Source of the DNA: Oxytricha trifallax
Lineage: Eukaryota > Ciliophora > Spirotrichea > Sporadotrichida > Oxytrichidae
DNA length: 64,000 nucleotides
Assembly (NCBI GenBank): GCA_000711775.1
Contig: ARYC01000510.1
Location: 62,001-126,000 of the forward strand
Direction: 5' to 3'
Part shown: in pieces, positions 38,979-50,890 of the stretch
Position numbering within the stretch: the first letter of the stretch is position 1
Layout: every line of letters starts with the position of its first letter
Made by a program: the position numbers and the translations under genes
The notes under the pieces: generated by a model
The model's database searches: none
Told to the model about the DNA's origin: nothing
What the model saw: only the letters and a program-made list of their open reading frames with translations

Positions 38979-41448
38979 TCAATTTTTATCCTCATTGACG
39001 TAAACATTGTCTTCAAAGTTTTCCGACTTGAATGAATTCGCATCCTCTTAAACTTCTTAAATTTCATGGTGATGTAATTCTGTTTTTACATTCGAACTTT
39101 GCTTTTATGGTCTTCTCTTCCTTGTTGATATTAATTTGATGTATTCGCACTGATCGCAGAGTTTTATATAATTCTTGATTTTCCCAAAGTTTATGATGCT
39201 ATCCTTAGATGTTCCACTCCTGAAATTGCTCATGAAAGCATCAACTGGCTTCGAAGATTTTCTTATACCTAATTATACTAAATAGTCAAGAAAGACAGCT
39301 TCCTTGACTGCAAAACCTTATCGCATAGTTTTGCTAATAGTGATGATAAAACTTGAAGATATTTAAATCCTTAAAACTCCGAATTATTTATGTTAAGTAA
39401 TTTGATTTATAAGCATAGATAGATGGTTTTATTTTTAATTTAACAGAGATATTTGGTAGAATTGCAAAACGAAAGATAGAAATTAGCAAATTTTAGGTCG
39501 ATTTGTAATGAGAAATATATTAATTTATTGCATAAATTAGGTATAGTACAAGTATAATATAGACTAAAACTGACCAGCTCAATTATTCAGTGATTTCATA
39601 GATTTTATGTAAAATTTTCTCAACTCTTAAGATTTACTGTTTGTTTGCTGTTTATCATGTTAATTCTCGCTCTTGAAATCATTCTGCAATAAATAAAAGT
39701 TCTCTCAGGTCCATAACTTATACATTTTCATTTTCTAGACTTAAATGATACTACCCACACCTCACCTATACTAGCGATTTGTGAAGTTTCATTGCAAATT
39801 TCCATGCAATAGTATTTCCCTATTTACTACTGTAAATTTATAGTAAAAATGGTATTATTCAAGACTATAAACATGATCAAAGAATCGAATGTTTTTATTG
39901 CCATTTTAAGTAATAGATTATATTATATAAATTAGTAAGTTCAGAGAGTAATTGATAATATAATCAAGTTCATCTATTAAATGAAGTTTCACTCAAATTT
40001 AATACCTTTAATAATAAATCCTTGTAAAAAAATATGAAAACATCTAAGTTTTTGATTAAAAAGTAAATGTTATTACTCAAGCAATTTTAGCTGATATTGG
40101 TAAAGATTCAGGGTTTGAAATTTATGCCAATTAGTTTCACTTTATATTAAGCTAGAGTAATATATATTTTACTTAAACTGAGCCTTAAATACAGAGAGCA
40201 AGTGATCATCCTGTTCGTTAGAAACTATACTGTGTTCTTAGTCATAAATGGCTAAGAAATTTAATGAATAGTTAAAAATAGCTCTTCTGTATAAATCATT
40301 TATGGAAAAATATTTAATAAACCAGTCCATTAAAACATTTAATTAAGAATTTATGGGATTTTAATTGGGTTCAAAAAATCATCAAAGTTTCCATTAAAGT
40401 GCTCTTTTATATGCTAATTTAACAATATTGTTTGATATATATTTATAATTTTTTTTATCATAAATATGCTTATTCATTCTATTCAGGATTCTATAAGATT
40501 TATTATCCAGAAACTTTAAATTTTTATTCTTGAAGGTGTATGAATATAAGGTGTCTGCCTCTAAAATATTGAAAATTTACTCTAATTTGTTATAATCAAT
40601 GTTCAACTAAAGTAAAAATAAAATATAATCAAGGATATTGTGAATATGGTTTCCTTGTTTGTATTTTTCAGCAAAAACCTTTTTAAATTTATCTTTCTGA
40701 TCAAATTTGTGGCCATTATAATTTGATTATAAAATAATCATGATATAAGTTGCTAATTGTTTTAAAAGCTGTTCCCCTTAAAATTTTATGTCAATTTTTA
40801 GGGTTTAGCTTAAAATCATGAAGAAATCATCGACTAGGATATATTCAGCTTCATATAAACTCTGATCTACAGTTGAAAACTTAATTTAAATTATATTTTT
40901 AGTTTCATAGTCATAGAGCTTTTCCTGAAGTAACTCCCTTAGAGTATAATCCACATGTTTTAGTTGTGTAATGACTTTTACTATCTAAGTGTATGCGATT
41001 GCTTCATCATCCTCACTTGTAAATCGACCTCTAGACCCCAGTTCTGATTCTGTCAGCCTATCTCTAATTGTTATGGTCTCTTATTTTGAAAGAGTTTGAC
41101 CTCCAGGAATATTCTTAAGAGTTTACTGGGTCAATAGTTTGTTCAAATGACCTCCATTAGTGTTCAGTCTACGATTACCTTTGGATTCATCAATCATTGA
41201 AAGATCTAGTTTCTCTCGATTAAATTAATAAAGGCTTATGTTCAATCTAATAGAAAAAAAGAATTTTTGAAATTAACATTGCCAGTTTTCATCGTTGTAT
41301 GCTTATGTACAGAAGTCATTTGTGATGATTGACTCTCTCCATCCACCTCTACGATAAGTATACTTTTATCAATATACTTTTTGGATAATATTGATTGAGT
41401 TCTATCATAAGATATCGATTGATTTGTGGTGATATTTTTATTTGTCAT
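38979..41448 (-). CDS. Unrecognised soluble protein
   Basis: Starts at ATG 41448-41446 (MTNKNITTNQSISYDRTQSI) and ends at TGA 38981-38979. Coding islands are about 41448-41240, 41230-40480 and 39360-38980. Readable parts include RDRLTESELGSRGRF, VKVITQLKHVDYTLRELLQE and KEAVFLDYLVQLGIRKSSKP. It looks mostly helical, with Ser/Gln-rich ends and no signal peptide or membrane helix. The stretch 40480-39360 is AT-rich and probably contains IES and weaker coding sequence. I cannot assign a family. Confidence 0.6.
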
Positions 41449-41563
41449 TTCTTGATTTTAATTAGTATTGCACCCATTATTCATAGTATAAATAATATAA
41501 AAATGAAATTAAAGCATTATATATATAGTATTAAAAACAAATTATTTAAGAAATCTTATAAAA

Positions 41564-42990
41564 TCATTTAAAATGAACTCTTTCAATAATTTAAGATTTT
41601 GATCTAAAGCCGCTTTTAGGTAGGAAAGTGTTGACTTTTTTAATATCTGATTTGGGGAGAGACAGTGTATTCAATGTTTATGATTCTTGATTGTTCGCTC
41701 CCACCAACCCAATAGTATTTGACCTTTATTTAAGGTTCTAAGTTTCATTTTCAGTTGAAATCTTTTTTTACTATATTTTAATATGATTGGGCTATATAGT
41801 GCTAATTGTAGTCATATTCATATTGCTTTTATCATTGCTTTTATTGAATCTTTATGGATCGATTATTGATCCGTAGTCACTCGGATTGTAAAAAAAAATA
41901 AAAAAATTCTGGTTTGTTAATTTTTAAGAAGGGATTTATTATATAGACTTTACAAACCTTTTCTTTTATTGCAAGATTTTTAATAGGCAAAATCTCAAAA
42001 TATTTTTTAACCTATTCGTTAGAAAATTAATAGTGTATTTTTAAAAATATATTAATCACTTCTATTTTAATTTAAAAACTATGCTCTATATGCCCTTTGA
42101 CTTACTTTAATTAAATTTTTCCATTCATTCTAAAAAATTCTATAGTTCAATTGTTTGAGTACATAGTCATATTTTTCTAGAGCTCTTGAATAAATTTTAA
42201 CATTAATTATATCATATTTGTATAAAAGTATTATTTAATACCCTTATACTTATAAATATTGAACAAGACTATCAATAGGCGATTGCAGTCTATCATTAGC
42301 TTTGATAAACTTTTGAGATGCTTCTAGTTTCTCTATTGTTTCCTTGTATGCCTTATTATTACTGGTTATTTCCTATTTTTTCCTGGAATATTTTTATTTC
42401 AATTAAGCTTTATCTCTTTATAGAGCCCCTATCTCCGATGACATACTATTAATTTTCCCCTCAAACTGAGTTTTCATGCTTGTATAATCAATTTATAGCT
42501 TGAAATAACTCTTCAAGACATTTTATTAAGAAAAGTGTTTTAGGTAAGTGACTTGAAATTATACACAAATTGCAAATATTTAAATTGTTTTTTATTGATC
42601 GTTATGGTTAGTAAGGTCGATATCAGTAAAGCTAATTGGTATATTGCTGTTATTAATCATGACTTCAGTTTGAATCTAAATTTTGACATTAATATAATAG
42701 AAAACTTACTTGTACATTATTTGTCCTAGTTTTTTATTATTGACACCAACAGGGCTGAGATAAAGACAATATAAAAATACTAAATTGTTATAAATTTTTA
42801 TGCAAAATTGTCAAACTTTAATTAAATAAGTTTTAAGACTAATAATTTAAGGAATTAGTCGTTTTATTTTAAGGATTTTATGGATATAAGATGACACTCT
42901 ATTGCATCATAGCGTCAATATTATTTGATGATCTCCTATGAGGACTTATCATAGGCACATCAATGTTTTCATCCAAATTATTAGATCTCT
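41564..42990 (-). CDS. Unrecognised coiled-coil protein, 5' end not located
   Basis: Minus-strand islands at about 42990-42890 (RSNNLDENIDVPMISPHRRS), 42540-42230 (a Lys/Glu/Gln coil: YFKLQIDYTSMKTQFEGKIN, EIGALQRDKAQLKQKYS) and 41760-41564 (SLPKSDIKKVNTFLPKSGFR), with TGA at 41566-41564. AT-rich gaps between are probable IESs. No ATG fits upstream of 42990. The 116-bp gap to the next gene's start is short. Function unknown. Confidence 0.55.
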
Positions 42991-42999
42991 ATAAAAAAA

Positions 43000-43387
43000 T
43001 GTTTTTTATATAAATTAATCAAAATAAAATGACATATTGGATATTGGGAGAAAAAATGATATGTTTAATATATTAGTATTCTTACAAAAGATTAGATGTT
43101 TAAATTACTCTGAGTTGGAGAATAAACTAAAATTTACAGTCAAATATTATCAATAAAATAGTAAAAAAACTTAAGAAAAAAATATAATTATGTTTTATGA
43201 TTATTATTTTTCTATAAATTGAGTTAAATTTAGCAAATTATTAATAGCTTATATAATAATAATTTGAATTAAAAGATATAATTATGATATTTAAATGATG
43301 TAAAAATTGTTTCAATATTTATAGATGATTAATTAAGTTTTATTATTAATTTAACAGATTTTTATATCTAATATTAATCAAATTTAA
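43000..43387. other. AT-rich DNA, nothing recognised
   Basis: Upstream of the coiled-coil gene and left of a palindromic element. No coding frame with protein-like composition seen. Confidence 0.55.
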
Positions 43388-43700
43388 GGACCCCCGCATA
43401 TATGAATTATTTTTGACTATCCCCCATAGATCTAGAACATTAAAATATTAACAGTTAAGAAATTATTTCCAAAATCCAATGACGACAGCCCCATTAAATA
43501 AATTACCCTGGATATCATTTAAAATAAAATTGTAAGAAATAATTAAGAATAAATCAATTTTATTTTAAATGATATCCAGGGTAATTTATTTAATGGAGGC
43601 TGTCGTCATTGGATTTTGGAAATAATTTCTTAACTGTTAATATTTTAATGTTCTAGATCTATGGGGGATAGTCAAAAGTATTTCACATCTGTGGGGTTCC
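43388..43700. mobile_element. Palindromic MITE-like element, no target duplication seen
   Basis: Inverted arms of about 118 bp (43413-43530 and 43563-43680) match almost base for base around a loop of some 22-30 bp. The outer 25 bp (starting GGACCCCC, ending GGGGTTCC) match less well. No flanking direct repeat was found, so the true ends or mechanism are unclear. No protein encoded. Confidence 0.7.
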
Positions 43701-44173
43701 TTTTGGATACCAGGTCTGTGGAGCAATCCAAAATAAATTCAAAAAACTAATTTTAACATTTTAATTAATTTGGGGTTATTAATGGTGTTAAGTATTGATA
43801 AAATACAATTAAAGCAGAGTAATTTTTGTTGCAATTAGCATAATAATTATATTACTATTTATTAAATTTTCTTAAAATTTTATAGATTATAATCACACTA
43901 AGCTTTTAAATTAACCAAGATTAATTAAAATTCTTATTTATCTAAACATAAATATTTCAGACATTAAATTAAAATGATATTTTAATTGAAAAAACTATTC
44001 TTAATTTATTTATAATACTGATTGATTTTTAGCTAATTATTCGAATTTATTTATAATAAGTTTTTGAATATGAGAATGTAAAATAAATTGAATAATAATG
44101 ATTATCTGAGGTTGGATTTATGCATCTTGAGAGAGACTTGAAAGCTAAGCAATAAAAAATAAAAAGGATATTT

Positions 44174-44714
44174 TAGGGGGTACCTGTCTCACTACCACAC
44201 TTTCTGTACATGAAATTTATATTAAAAAAAGTAAAAATCTTAGTCAAATTTGGGCTGAAATTTATTAATAAGGCAATAAAAAATATTATTTAGCAACTGT
44301 TTAAATGATTAAAGTTAAAAATAAATGTGCTTTTATCATAAAATTCATTATATTTTCACATGGATTCTGACACAAAAGGCTGAAATTAATTTGCATTAAA
44401 TAATTAAAATTAAAAAAACTTTTTAGAATTTATTGACTAACTTTCCTCTTTATTAAGAATAAAACATGATCATTTTAAATACAATCAGGCTTATTTGATA
44501 TATTAAATTTTAGTTCATCATGTTTTATTCTTAATAAAGAGGAAAGTTAGTCAATAAATTCTAAAAAGATTTTTAACTTTAATCATTTAAACAGTTGCTA
44601 AATAATATTTTTATTGCCTTATTAATAAATTTCAGCCCAAATTTGACTAAGATTTTTACTTTTTTTAATGAAAATTTGATGTACAGAAAGTGTGGTAGTG
44701 AGACAGGTACCCCC
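44174..44714. mobile_element. Palindromic MITE with 8-bp target duplication
   Basis: Tips AGGGGGTACCTGTC and GACAGGTACCCCC. Outer arms of about 135 bp (44174-44310, 44570-44714) and inner arms (about 44425-44470, 44515-44565) form a long fold-back. A perfect 8-bp repeat GATATTTT flanks it (44166-44173, 44715-44722). The left arm carries about 110 bp absent from the right one, probably a later indel. Confidence 0.82.
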
Positions 44715-44939
44715 GATATTTTTAATAACTGGCTTATGATATTAAGGATGCTAATTTATGATGTTGCTGGCATTTTAGTTTGCATTATAATAGCGATTTT
44801 ACTACTATTGCTAAATTCCATTGTTTAATTTAAAACTTTATTAGAGGAAATTAATTATTATTAAATATATTAAAACATGGCTATTAAGGCTTTGTTAATA
44901 CAATACCCTTTTTAACTTAATAATGCAAAAAAAACTTTC

Positions 44940-45378
44940 GGGGGGGGAAGTTTCCTGCCCCCAAACAGTTTCCTGCCCCAAAAGGTAGTTTCCTGCCCCA
45001 ACATTAAATTTTATATTTTTTGAAATAATTTTAATAGAAACAATAAATTTCAATTTCAATTACCATAATCATGTACTATACGACATTTATTATTATATAA
45101 TTTTCAAGGTACATAATTATTCTTTATCAAATTTTATATTATTAACAACACTAAAATAAGTGTTTGTTATTAATAATTAATGTAATTTTCATTAAATTTT
45201 AAATTCATTATCAAGGTAGAAATGATATTTGAAGCTAAATTTAAAAAAAAAACTACATCATTATTGATGATAAAGATTCTTTGAAAATTTTAAAAATAAC
45301 ATATTTTTATATATGGGGCAGGAAACTTCCCCCCTAGGGTGCATATAAAATTTTGGGGCAGGAAACTTCCCCCCCCCC
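44940..45378. mobile_element. MITE with G-run tips and repeated TTTCCTGCCCC motif
   Basis: Left end GGGGGGGGAAGTTTCCTGCCCCC; right end GGGGCAGGAAACTTCCCCCC plus more C. The left end has three copies of TTTCCTGCCCC and the right end two inverted copies. A perfect 8-bp repeat AAACTTTC flanks it (44932-44939, 45379-45386). The 300-bp interior is AT-rich and noncoding. Confidence 0.82.
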
Positions 45379-45386
45379 AAACTTTC

Positions 45387-46972
45387 AATTCTTAAGTAAA
45401 AAATAAAGAAAAGATAAATAATTTGGTATTGATATTTTTCCTCATTTCATTTTAACCTATTAAATCTTCGTTCAATGGGTTTATTATTCATTAATTTATT
45501 CAATATTTCTCTGTACATATCCATTATAATTATTGCTAATGATATTTTGGTCTCGGGGATAGTTCTAATAATTTATTTCACTGTTAAAACTCGCTTATTT
45601 TTGGAAAGAATTATCATTAGAAGTAGTTTTGTAAACCTGCATTTGATTTTAATATCCCGTGCTCATTGTCTTCATGTGCGAATATTTTAATATTTTAATT
45701 GTAAAGTATAACTAAAGTATGTTAAATATTTCACATCTTAAGATGTCTATTCATATTATGGTCCCCCTAAAGTCTAAAATATTTTATAAAGATTTAAGTT
45801 AGTTTGCTTTGTGTTTAAATTTAACCAATAATACCCTATTATAATAATTTTATTTCCCTGTAGAATCTAAGTAAAGTAAATATTTTATAAAATGGGGAAT
45901 TAATTTACCTAAAACCTATCATCTTTCGTTCCCATCTCAAATTTTATTATAAATGTATTGATAAAATAGTTGGTTAAATAATTTATTGGCTTATTTATAA
46001 ATAAAACAATGTAAATTTAAAATTAAGGAGGTAAAGTACTTTGAAATTAGTTCTTATGTGCATTTTGAGTTAATTTAACTTTTTTTAATACTTTTGTTGG
46101 AGCTGATGAGACTTAAAAATCAATGAATTTTTGATAGTTATAAGGGTGTTGAACCTATTGTTGTCTCTGAATGACAGAGTTTTATTAAGAATGTTAATTT
46201 TTTTAAACAAAATTAATAGATTTCAATTATTTTGCGAAAAATGTTGTGACTTGTCCGACTATCTCCGAGCTCTTAAATAATTGTTAATTGGTGAATTATC
46301 TCTTGTCTATGATGCTCGTTAGTGTCCATTAAAATTCATATCAATTTATAAAAATAATATTGAGATATTATATTATCAAATTCACTTGCATCTCATTAAA
46401 GTTATTGTTTGTGTATTTTCTAGCGCCTTAAGTAAGTGTATTTTATTTATTAGGCACTCTCATAATTTTATCAACAAACTATTATTTCTATTAAATTGTA
46501 TAATTGTCTGATATTTAAACTTAAAATTATAATATACTTATTATAAGGAATATCTTTAATTATATTTATCTCCCTCCTAGGATTGGAGTTTAAGATCTCA
46601 TTGCAGTTTGGTACATTTGCATGTCAGAATTATTAAAATTGGTTTATATTTCGTATTTTCTATTCAAATTTGAGTTGCTCTTTTAATCCATATTGGCTGG
46701 TGACATTCGCATGTTTTAAGCAACTTAATAATATGGATCTATTTGATTCATCTAATTCATTTAATTAATAATTAAAAAAATCGCTTATAAATTTTGATTT
46801 TAACATAAATTCTATGATGTTTTATGAATTATTATTATTTTGATTATCTATACTATATGCAATTAAGCTCAATTAAATAATATAATTTGAATATAAAGCA
46901 AATAAAATGCATTGATCAACATATAGTTCAATTTTGTATTTTACTTATATAATATACAAAAATAATATATAG
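45387..46972. other. Germline-limited AT-rich DNA, no gene seen
   Basis: Between the MITE cluster and the TBE-like transposon. Small open frames here have no protein-like composition. Confidence 0.55.
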
Positions 46973-47023
46973 ATTTATCAAAATTGAAGGAAAATTTGTA
47001 AGTTGATATAATTAATCAATATG

Positions 47024-48553
47024 TCAATTAAATAAAAATTTTTTAACTTCAATTTCTAGTTATTCCAAAGATGGAACAGAGTTTAAGTCACTAGAAATAT
47101 AACTAATAAATTTTGTTTCATTTTTATCAAGTAATTTATCTCTTCTAACAAAAGAAGCCAATTCCCCCATGTCCCTGCATTTTTATGTTAGCTTTTTAAA
47201 TTTGCTACCTATAATCATTTCAATTGCAATGACAATAATAGAGAAGATGTCTTATCTAACATCACCTTTATATATTTCAGGAAGATCTGCAAAGTGCTAG
47301 TAGAATGTAACAGGGAGTGAAGTTGCTTGCTAAATAAGGTTTATGTAAGAAGCGTGCTTGTAGTATGATAAATGCAATTTCCCTTATTTATTTAAATTAA
47401 CTTTGAAACTTTTAGGAGTTATGAACCTATGTACTATACCCAAACTGTGTAATTCCCTAACTGAAGCTATTACCTATAAGAGATATTATTTCTTTTCATT
47501 GTTGCTGCATATGTCTCTAATACAATCATGTAAAGTTTAATCGAAGTAGCGTCTTTTTAAGTATAATACTTCTTCGTCGAATCGGATTGCTAGCAATTTG
47601 TCTTAGTACTTTAACTCATCCTTGTAATGAAACAAGTCCAATATTTTGAACTCATTCCAGAGGTAAGAAGTTTTATCAAGCTTTTTGTTCAAGTCATCAA
47701 ATGTATAAGTAGAGCTTGATCCTTCAATGGAATTAAACTTAAGTTAATTCTGAACTATCATTCCTTACTTATTAGCTGTCTCGATTATCATAGTTATTTC
47801 ATACTTAATTTAGTGATGAAGATTGACATCAAAGACTATTCTGGCATTTTCATATTTTTGTTTTATTATTTGTTAGGGCTTTGACAAAATAGTATCGATA
47901 TACTAAATACTTGAGCAGTCATCTTCTAGTTATATAACTTTTGAGTCTTCTAAAGACAGGCTACTTGCTTAAGACTTCTAATCATTTTAGTTTTATTTGA
48001 CTTATTGTTAATTGATTTAATTTCCTTGAGATAAAATTCTTTCTATTTATTTTACCACCTACAACATTGAACAAAAATATATTTTTACCATTTAAGGGTA
48101 ACCTGATTATTCAAGTGTAGATAGATCATGGGAACTCAAATGTATTAAGAGATAAGATTTTGTTTTGAAAACTTTTTACTTGTTATTTTTACTGCAAACA
48201 AGACACTTATAAACCCCTCCCTTTTTTAGCTGAATAAATTTACCATCATTTCATTTGTGTGTGATTTAGTGTCTCTTGAGTTCAACTGCTGTGTAAACTT
48301 GATTGCATAACTAGCATTCATAAAGAGTCTTAGGCTTTTTAAATTTATTGTTTGCTCGTGCTGACCTTCTTGCTTACCATCTTATGTAATATTCTTAATA
48401 CTTTTGATCAGACTTCTTTACTACTATACTTTAAGGGGGCAAAAGAGGGGGCTCGATTAAATTTAAATTTAAATTGATTTCATTGACTTTTTCACTCAAT
48501 ATTTCATGATTAGAATCAGTGCATGAGGAGAGTGAAGATGATTATTTTCTCAT
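47024..48553 (-). CDS. Transposon zinc-finger/pseudokinase protein (TBE 57-kDa type), with in-frame TGA
   Basis: ATG at 48553-48551 (MRKQSSSLSSCTDSNH), TGA at 47026-47024. A C2H2 finger (YECQLCNQVYTAVELKRHQI, then TH) is followed two codons later by an in-frame TGA (48253-48251), then a second CxxC pair (YKCLVCSKNN). The kinase-like half reads ELHSLGIVHRFITPKSFKVN where active kinases have HRDxKxxN, so catalytic Asp and Asn are lost, and no DFG-like motif follows. Downstream LPEIYKGDVRQDIFSIIVIA corresponds to the activation segment/F-helix. It is probably a pseudokinase and possibly a broken gene. Confidence 0.72.
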
Positions 48554-48679
48554 ATTTAATACTTAAAAAGTAATTTATTAAAATATGATAATATTAAGAT
48601 AATCACTTCCCTAAAAGTTAAGGGGAAATAAAATTTTCACAAATTATATTTATGTCAACACAAGATTTATATTTATGTA

Positions 48680-48783
48680 TGTCAGTTGGCGCCAAAGAAA
48701 TTGTCAGAATGCGCCAAAGGTCATTGTTAATGATTAATATTGCACTGTCAGTTGGCGCCTATAAAAATGTCAGAGTGCGCTGG
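48680..48783. repeat. Pair of GC-rich direct repeats
   Basis: Two copies of a unit beginning GTCAGTTGGCGCC and ending TGTCAGA(A/G)TGCGC, at about 48680-48714 and 48746-48781, in the gap between the transposon's two outer genes. They are GC-rich in otherwise very AT-rich DNA. Confidence 0.75.
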
Positions 48784-49069
48784 GTAAATGAACATAAATG
48801 TTTTTATTTATAATCTCAGTAATACATAAATAAATTTTAGTTTTATAGTCTAACCTATTTTATCAATTTAACTTGCATAAAGTTTAAATCATAAAATTAT
48901 GATGAATTAAGCTTAAATTCTATTTAATTTCAATTATGTAAACTAACATAAATAGAACCAATTAAAATTTTTATTTATGTTAATATACATAAATAAACCA
49001 ATACAATTTAAAATTATTAAAACCTATTAATTAGTTAGTAAGCTTTAGTTTATAGTTATTAAATAGCAT

Positions 49070-49910
49070 GAACATAAATTAAAATCGTGAGGGAAATTAA
49101 TCAAATATCACGAACATAAATAGTCGAACTCTCGATGGGAGTCTTAACACAAAATCTGACTGGTACAATCACTTAAAATATTCACGTAAATATTTATGTC
49201 TTAACAATTATAATTGGTTATCACTTACCAAGCTATAAGAAAACAAGCATGAGATTCATAAAGATGTGTTGACCTCAAGAAAAGAGCTACTTAAATCGGC
49301 AGATGTCATTTATGTGAACGTACCTAATTATCCTGAATTGGGGGTCCTGAGCATATTTAATTATGTCAAGGACGATGAGGTGGTAAATTGATATCTTGGT
49401 GTTTATGATGGTCCAATGGACCTCCCTGATAAGCATTTCTTTTATGGGGCTTTGGGAACTCTTAAAAATGAGTGGTTGACATAAATAGTTATGTCTTAGC
49501 AACTTAAAGAAATTAACCTACAGAGAATAACAATTAGGGGAGACCATAGAGATAAGTTAAGAGTTCCTTAAAGAGATTTAATCCATTCCACATTTCTCGA
49601 GTAAGTATACATAAATATTTATGTCTTTGCAGAACGAAAAGGAAAAGCACTTTCGTTACTTAAGCAAAAATCTCAAGGCAGAAAATAACCAAAGAAAAGA
49701 AAGAGATATGAAATATCAGGGTATGAAGAAGAACAGAAATAAGGCAACTAAATAATGTAGAAATAATCAATTATGTCCTTCAGAGAAGAAAATGCTATAA
49801 TGAAAAGTCCACCTGGCAAAAGGCTTTAATTGTATTGATTTCTTAAAGACTTAATTAAAATAAAAAATTATGTCAATGTAAAATTAATTTAATTTAATAT
49901 CAAACTTCTA
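49070..49910 (+). CDS. Middle gene of the TBE-like transposon, with in-frame TGA
   Basis: Plus-strand frame with TAA/TAG as Gln. Readable parts are HKDVLTSRKELLKSADVIYV, NVPNYPELGVLSIFNYVKDD, then TGA (about 49389), then in the same frame YLGVYDGPMDLPDKHFFYGA and a very basic tail (GRKQPKKRKRYE). Position and orientation match the 22-kDa gene of TBEs. I could not align it residue by residue, and no function is known for that protein. The basic tail suggests nucleic-acid or nuclear binding. The start is not defined because the frame stays open upstream. Confidence 0.55.
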
Positions 49911-50890
49911 ACTTAAGTTAATTAAAACAAAATTTCTCACTGTTGACACAATCATTTATGTTAATATTTAGTATTGAGTCCTTGACAATTTAAAAGTGTT
50001 TTAGGTTTGACAATTTAAACTAAAGTTTAATAAGTTCTTTTTTATAAAACCTTTTTACTCTAGAAAAAATGTTTTCAATGCAATTATATTTCGATGAATA
50101 AGCCGCATTAAACAATAGAGTCCAGCCATTTTCTTAAACAACTTATTTTAGTATTTTAGAGTGGTGGGCTCTAAGATTATCAAGAAATATAGTTAGGTTT
50201 CTTCCTTTATATCTTTAATCAAGGTCTTGTAAAACCTAAAGTAAATCATTTGTTTTGATTGATTTAGGCTGTATTCTAAAACACTCTAAACCATACTTAG
50301 CACTTATTTTTACAACAGCAGCTAATGTATCTAAGTTAACTCCCCCCTTTTTTAACACTTAATTATTGTATTTATGGGCCCATGATTTGTAAGTAATTGA
50401 GTGGGGCTTAAATATTGTCTCATCAAGATAAACAATATTCTAACCATTTTCTAAAATCCTCTTTTATTCATAAAAAACTCTTCTCAAGTCTAATTTTATT
50501 TATTATTTTCTATGATCAGTTATATTATAGTCTGTTCAAGTAGGCTTATACTTAATACCATTCTTTTTATAAAACGAATACAAACTAGATGTTGAAATTT
50601 TTAATTCAGGAAATTATCTATGAAAAGTTATTGCCCTTTATTAAACTGATAATAACATTTGGTCTTTTAAGATTTGATGAGATACCAAATAATTAAACTG
50701 TTCTTAACTCATTTAGATTTTTCTATTTTTTACTTTTTGTGTATTTATATCTGAACTTCTTATATTGTTTAATTCTTTTTTATTAGTTTTTCTGAAAGAT
50801 TTAGTGCCTAAGAAATTTCTTTGACAGTTGCATAAATTCTATTATTTTTTGAAAATATTTTTTATCAAAATCTTAGGAAACAGATAAGCT
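49900..50890 (-). CDS. DDE transposase (Tc1/mariner-IS630 superfamily), TBE 42-kDa type
   Basis: Catalytic triad visible: NIVYLDETIFKPHSITYKSW (first Asp), RNLTIFLDNLRAHHSK (second Asp) and FNAAYSSKYNCIENIFSRVK (Glu). Between them lies KKGGVNLDTLAAVVKISAKY. The N-terminal half (ELRTVQLFGISSNLKRPN) is in a shifted frame relative to the catalytic part, so at least one frameshift is present. Stop TGA at 49902-49900. By family it cuts and pastes its own element; TBE transposases are also implicated in developmental DNA elimination. Confidence 0.78.

Noticed and set aside
43380..43712. 8-bp target duplication for the palindrome at 43388
   Set aside because: Flanks (AAATTTAA and TTTTGGAT) do not match, so it was not grouped with the 8-bp MITEs.
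45475..45690. 71-codon open frame between MITE and transposon
   Set aside because: Hydrophobic residues simply reflect T-rich DNA; no motif and no matching neighbour.
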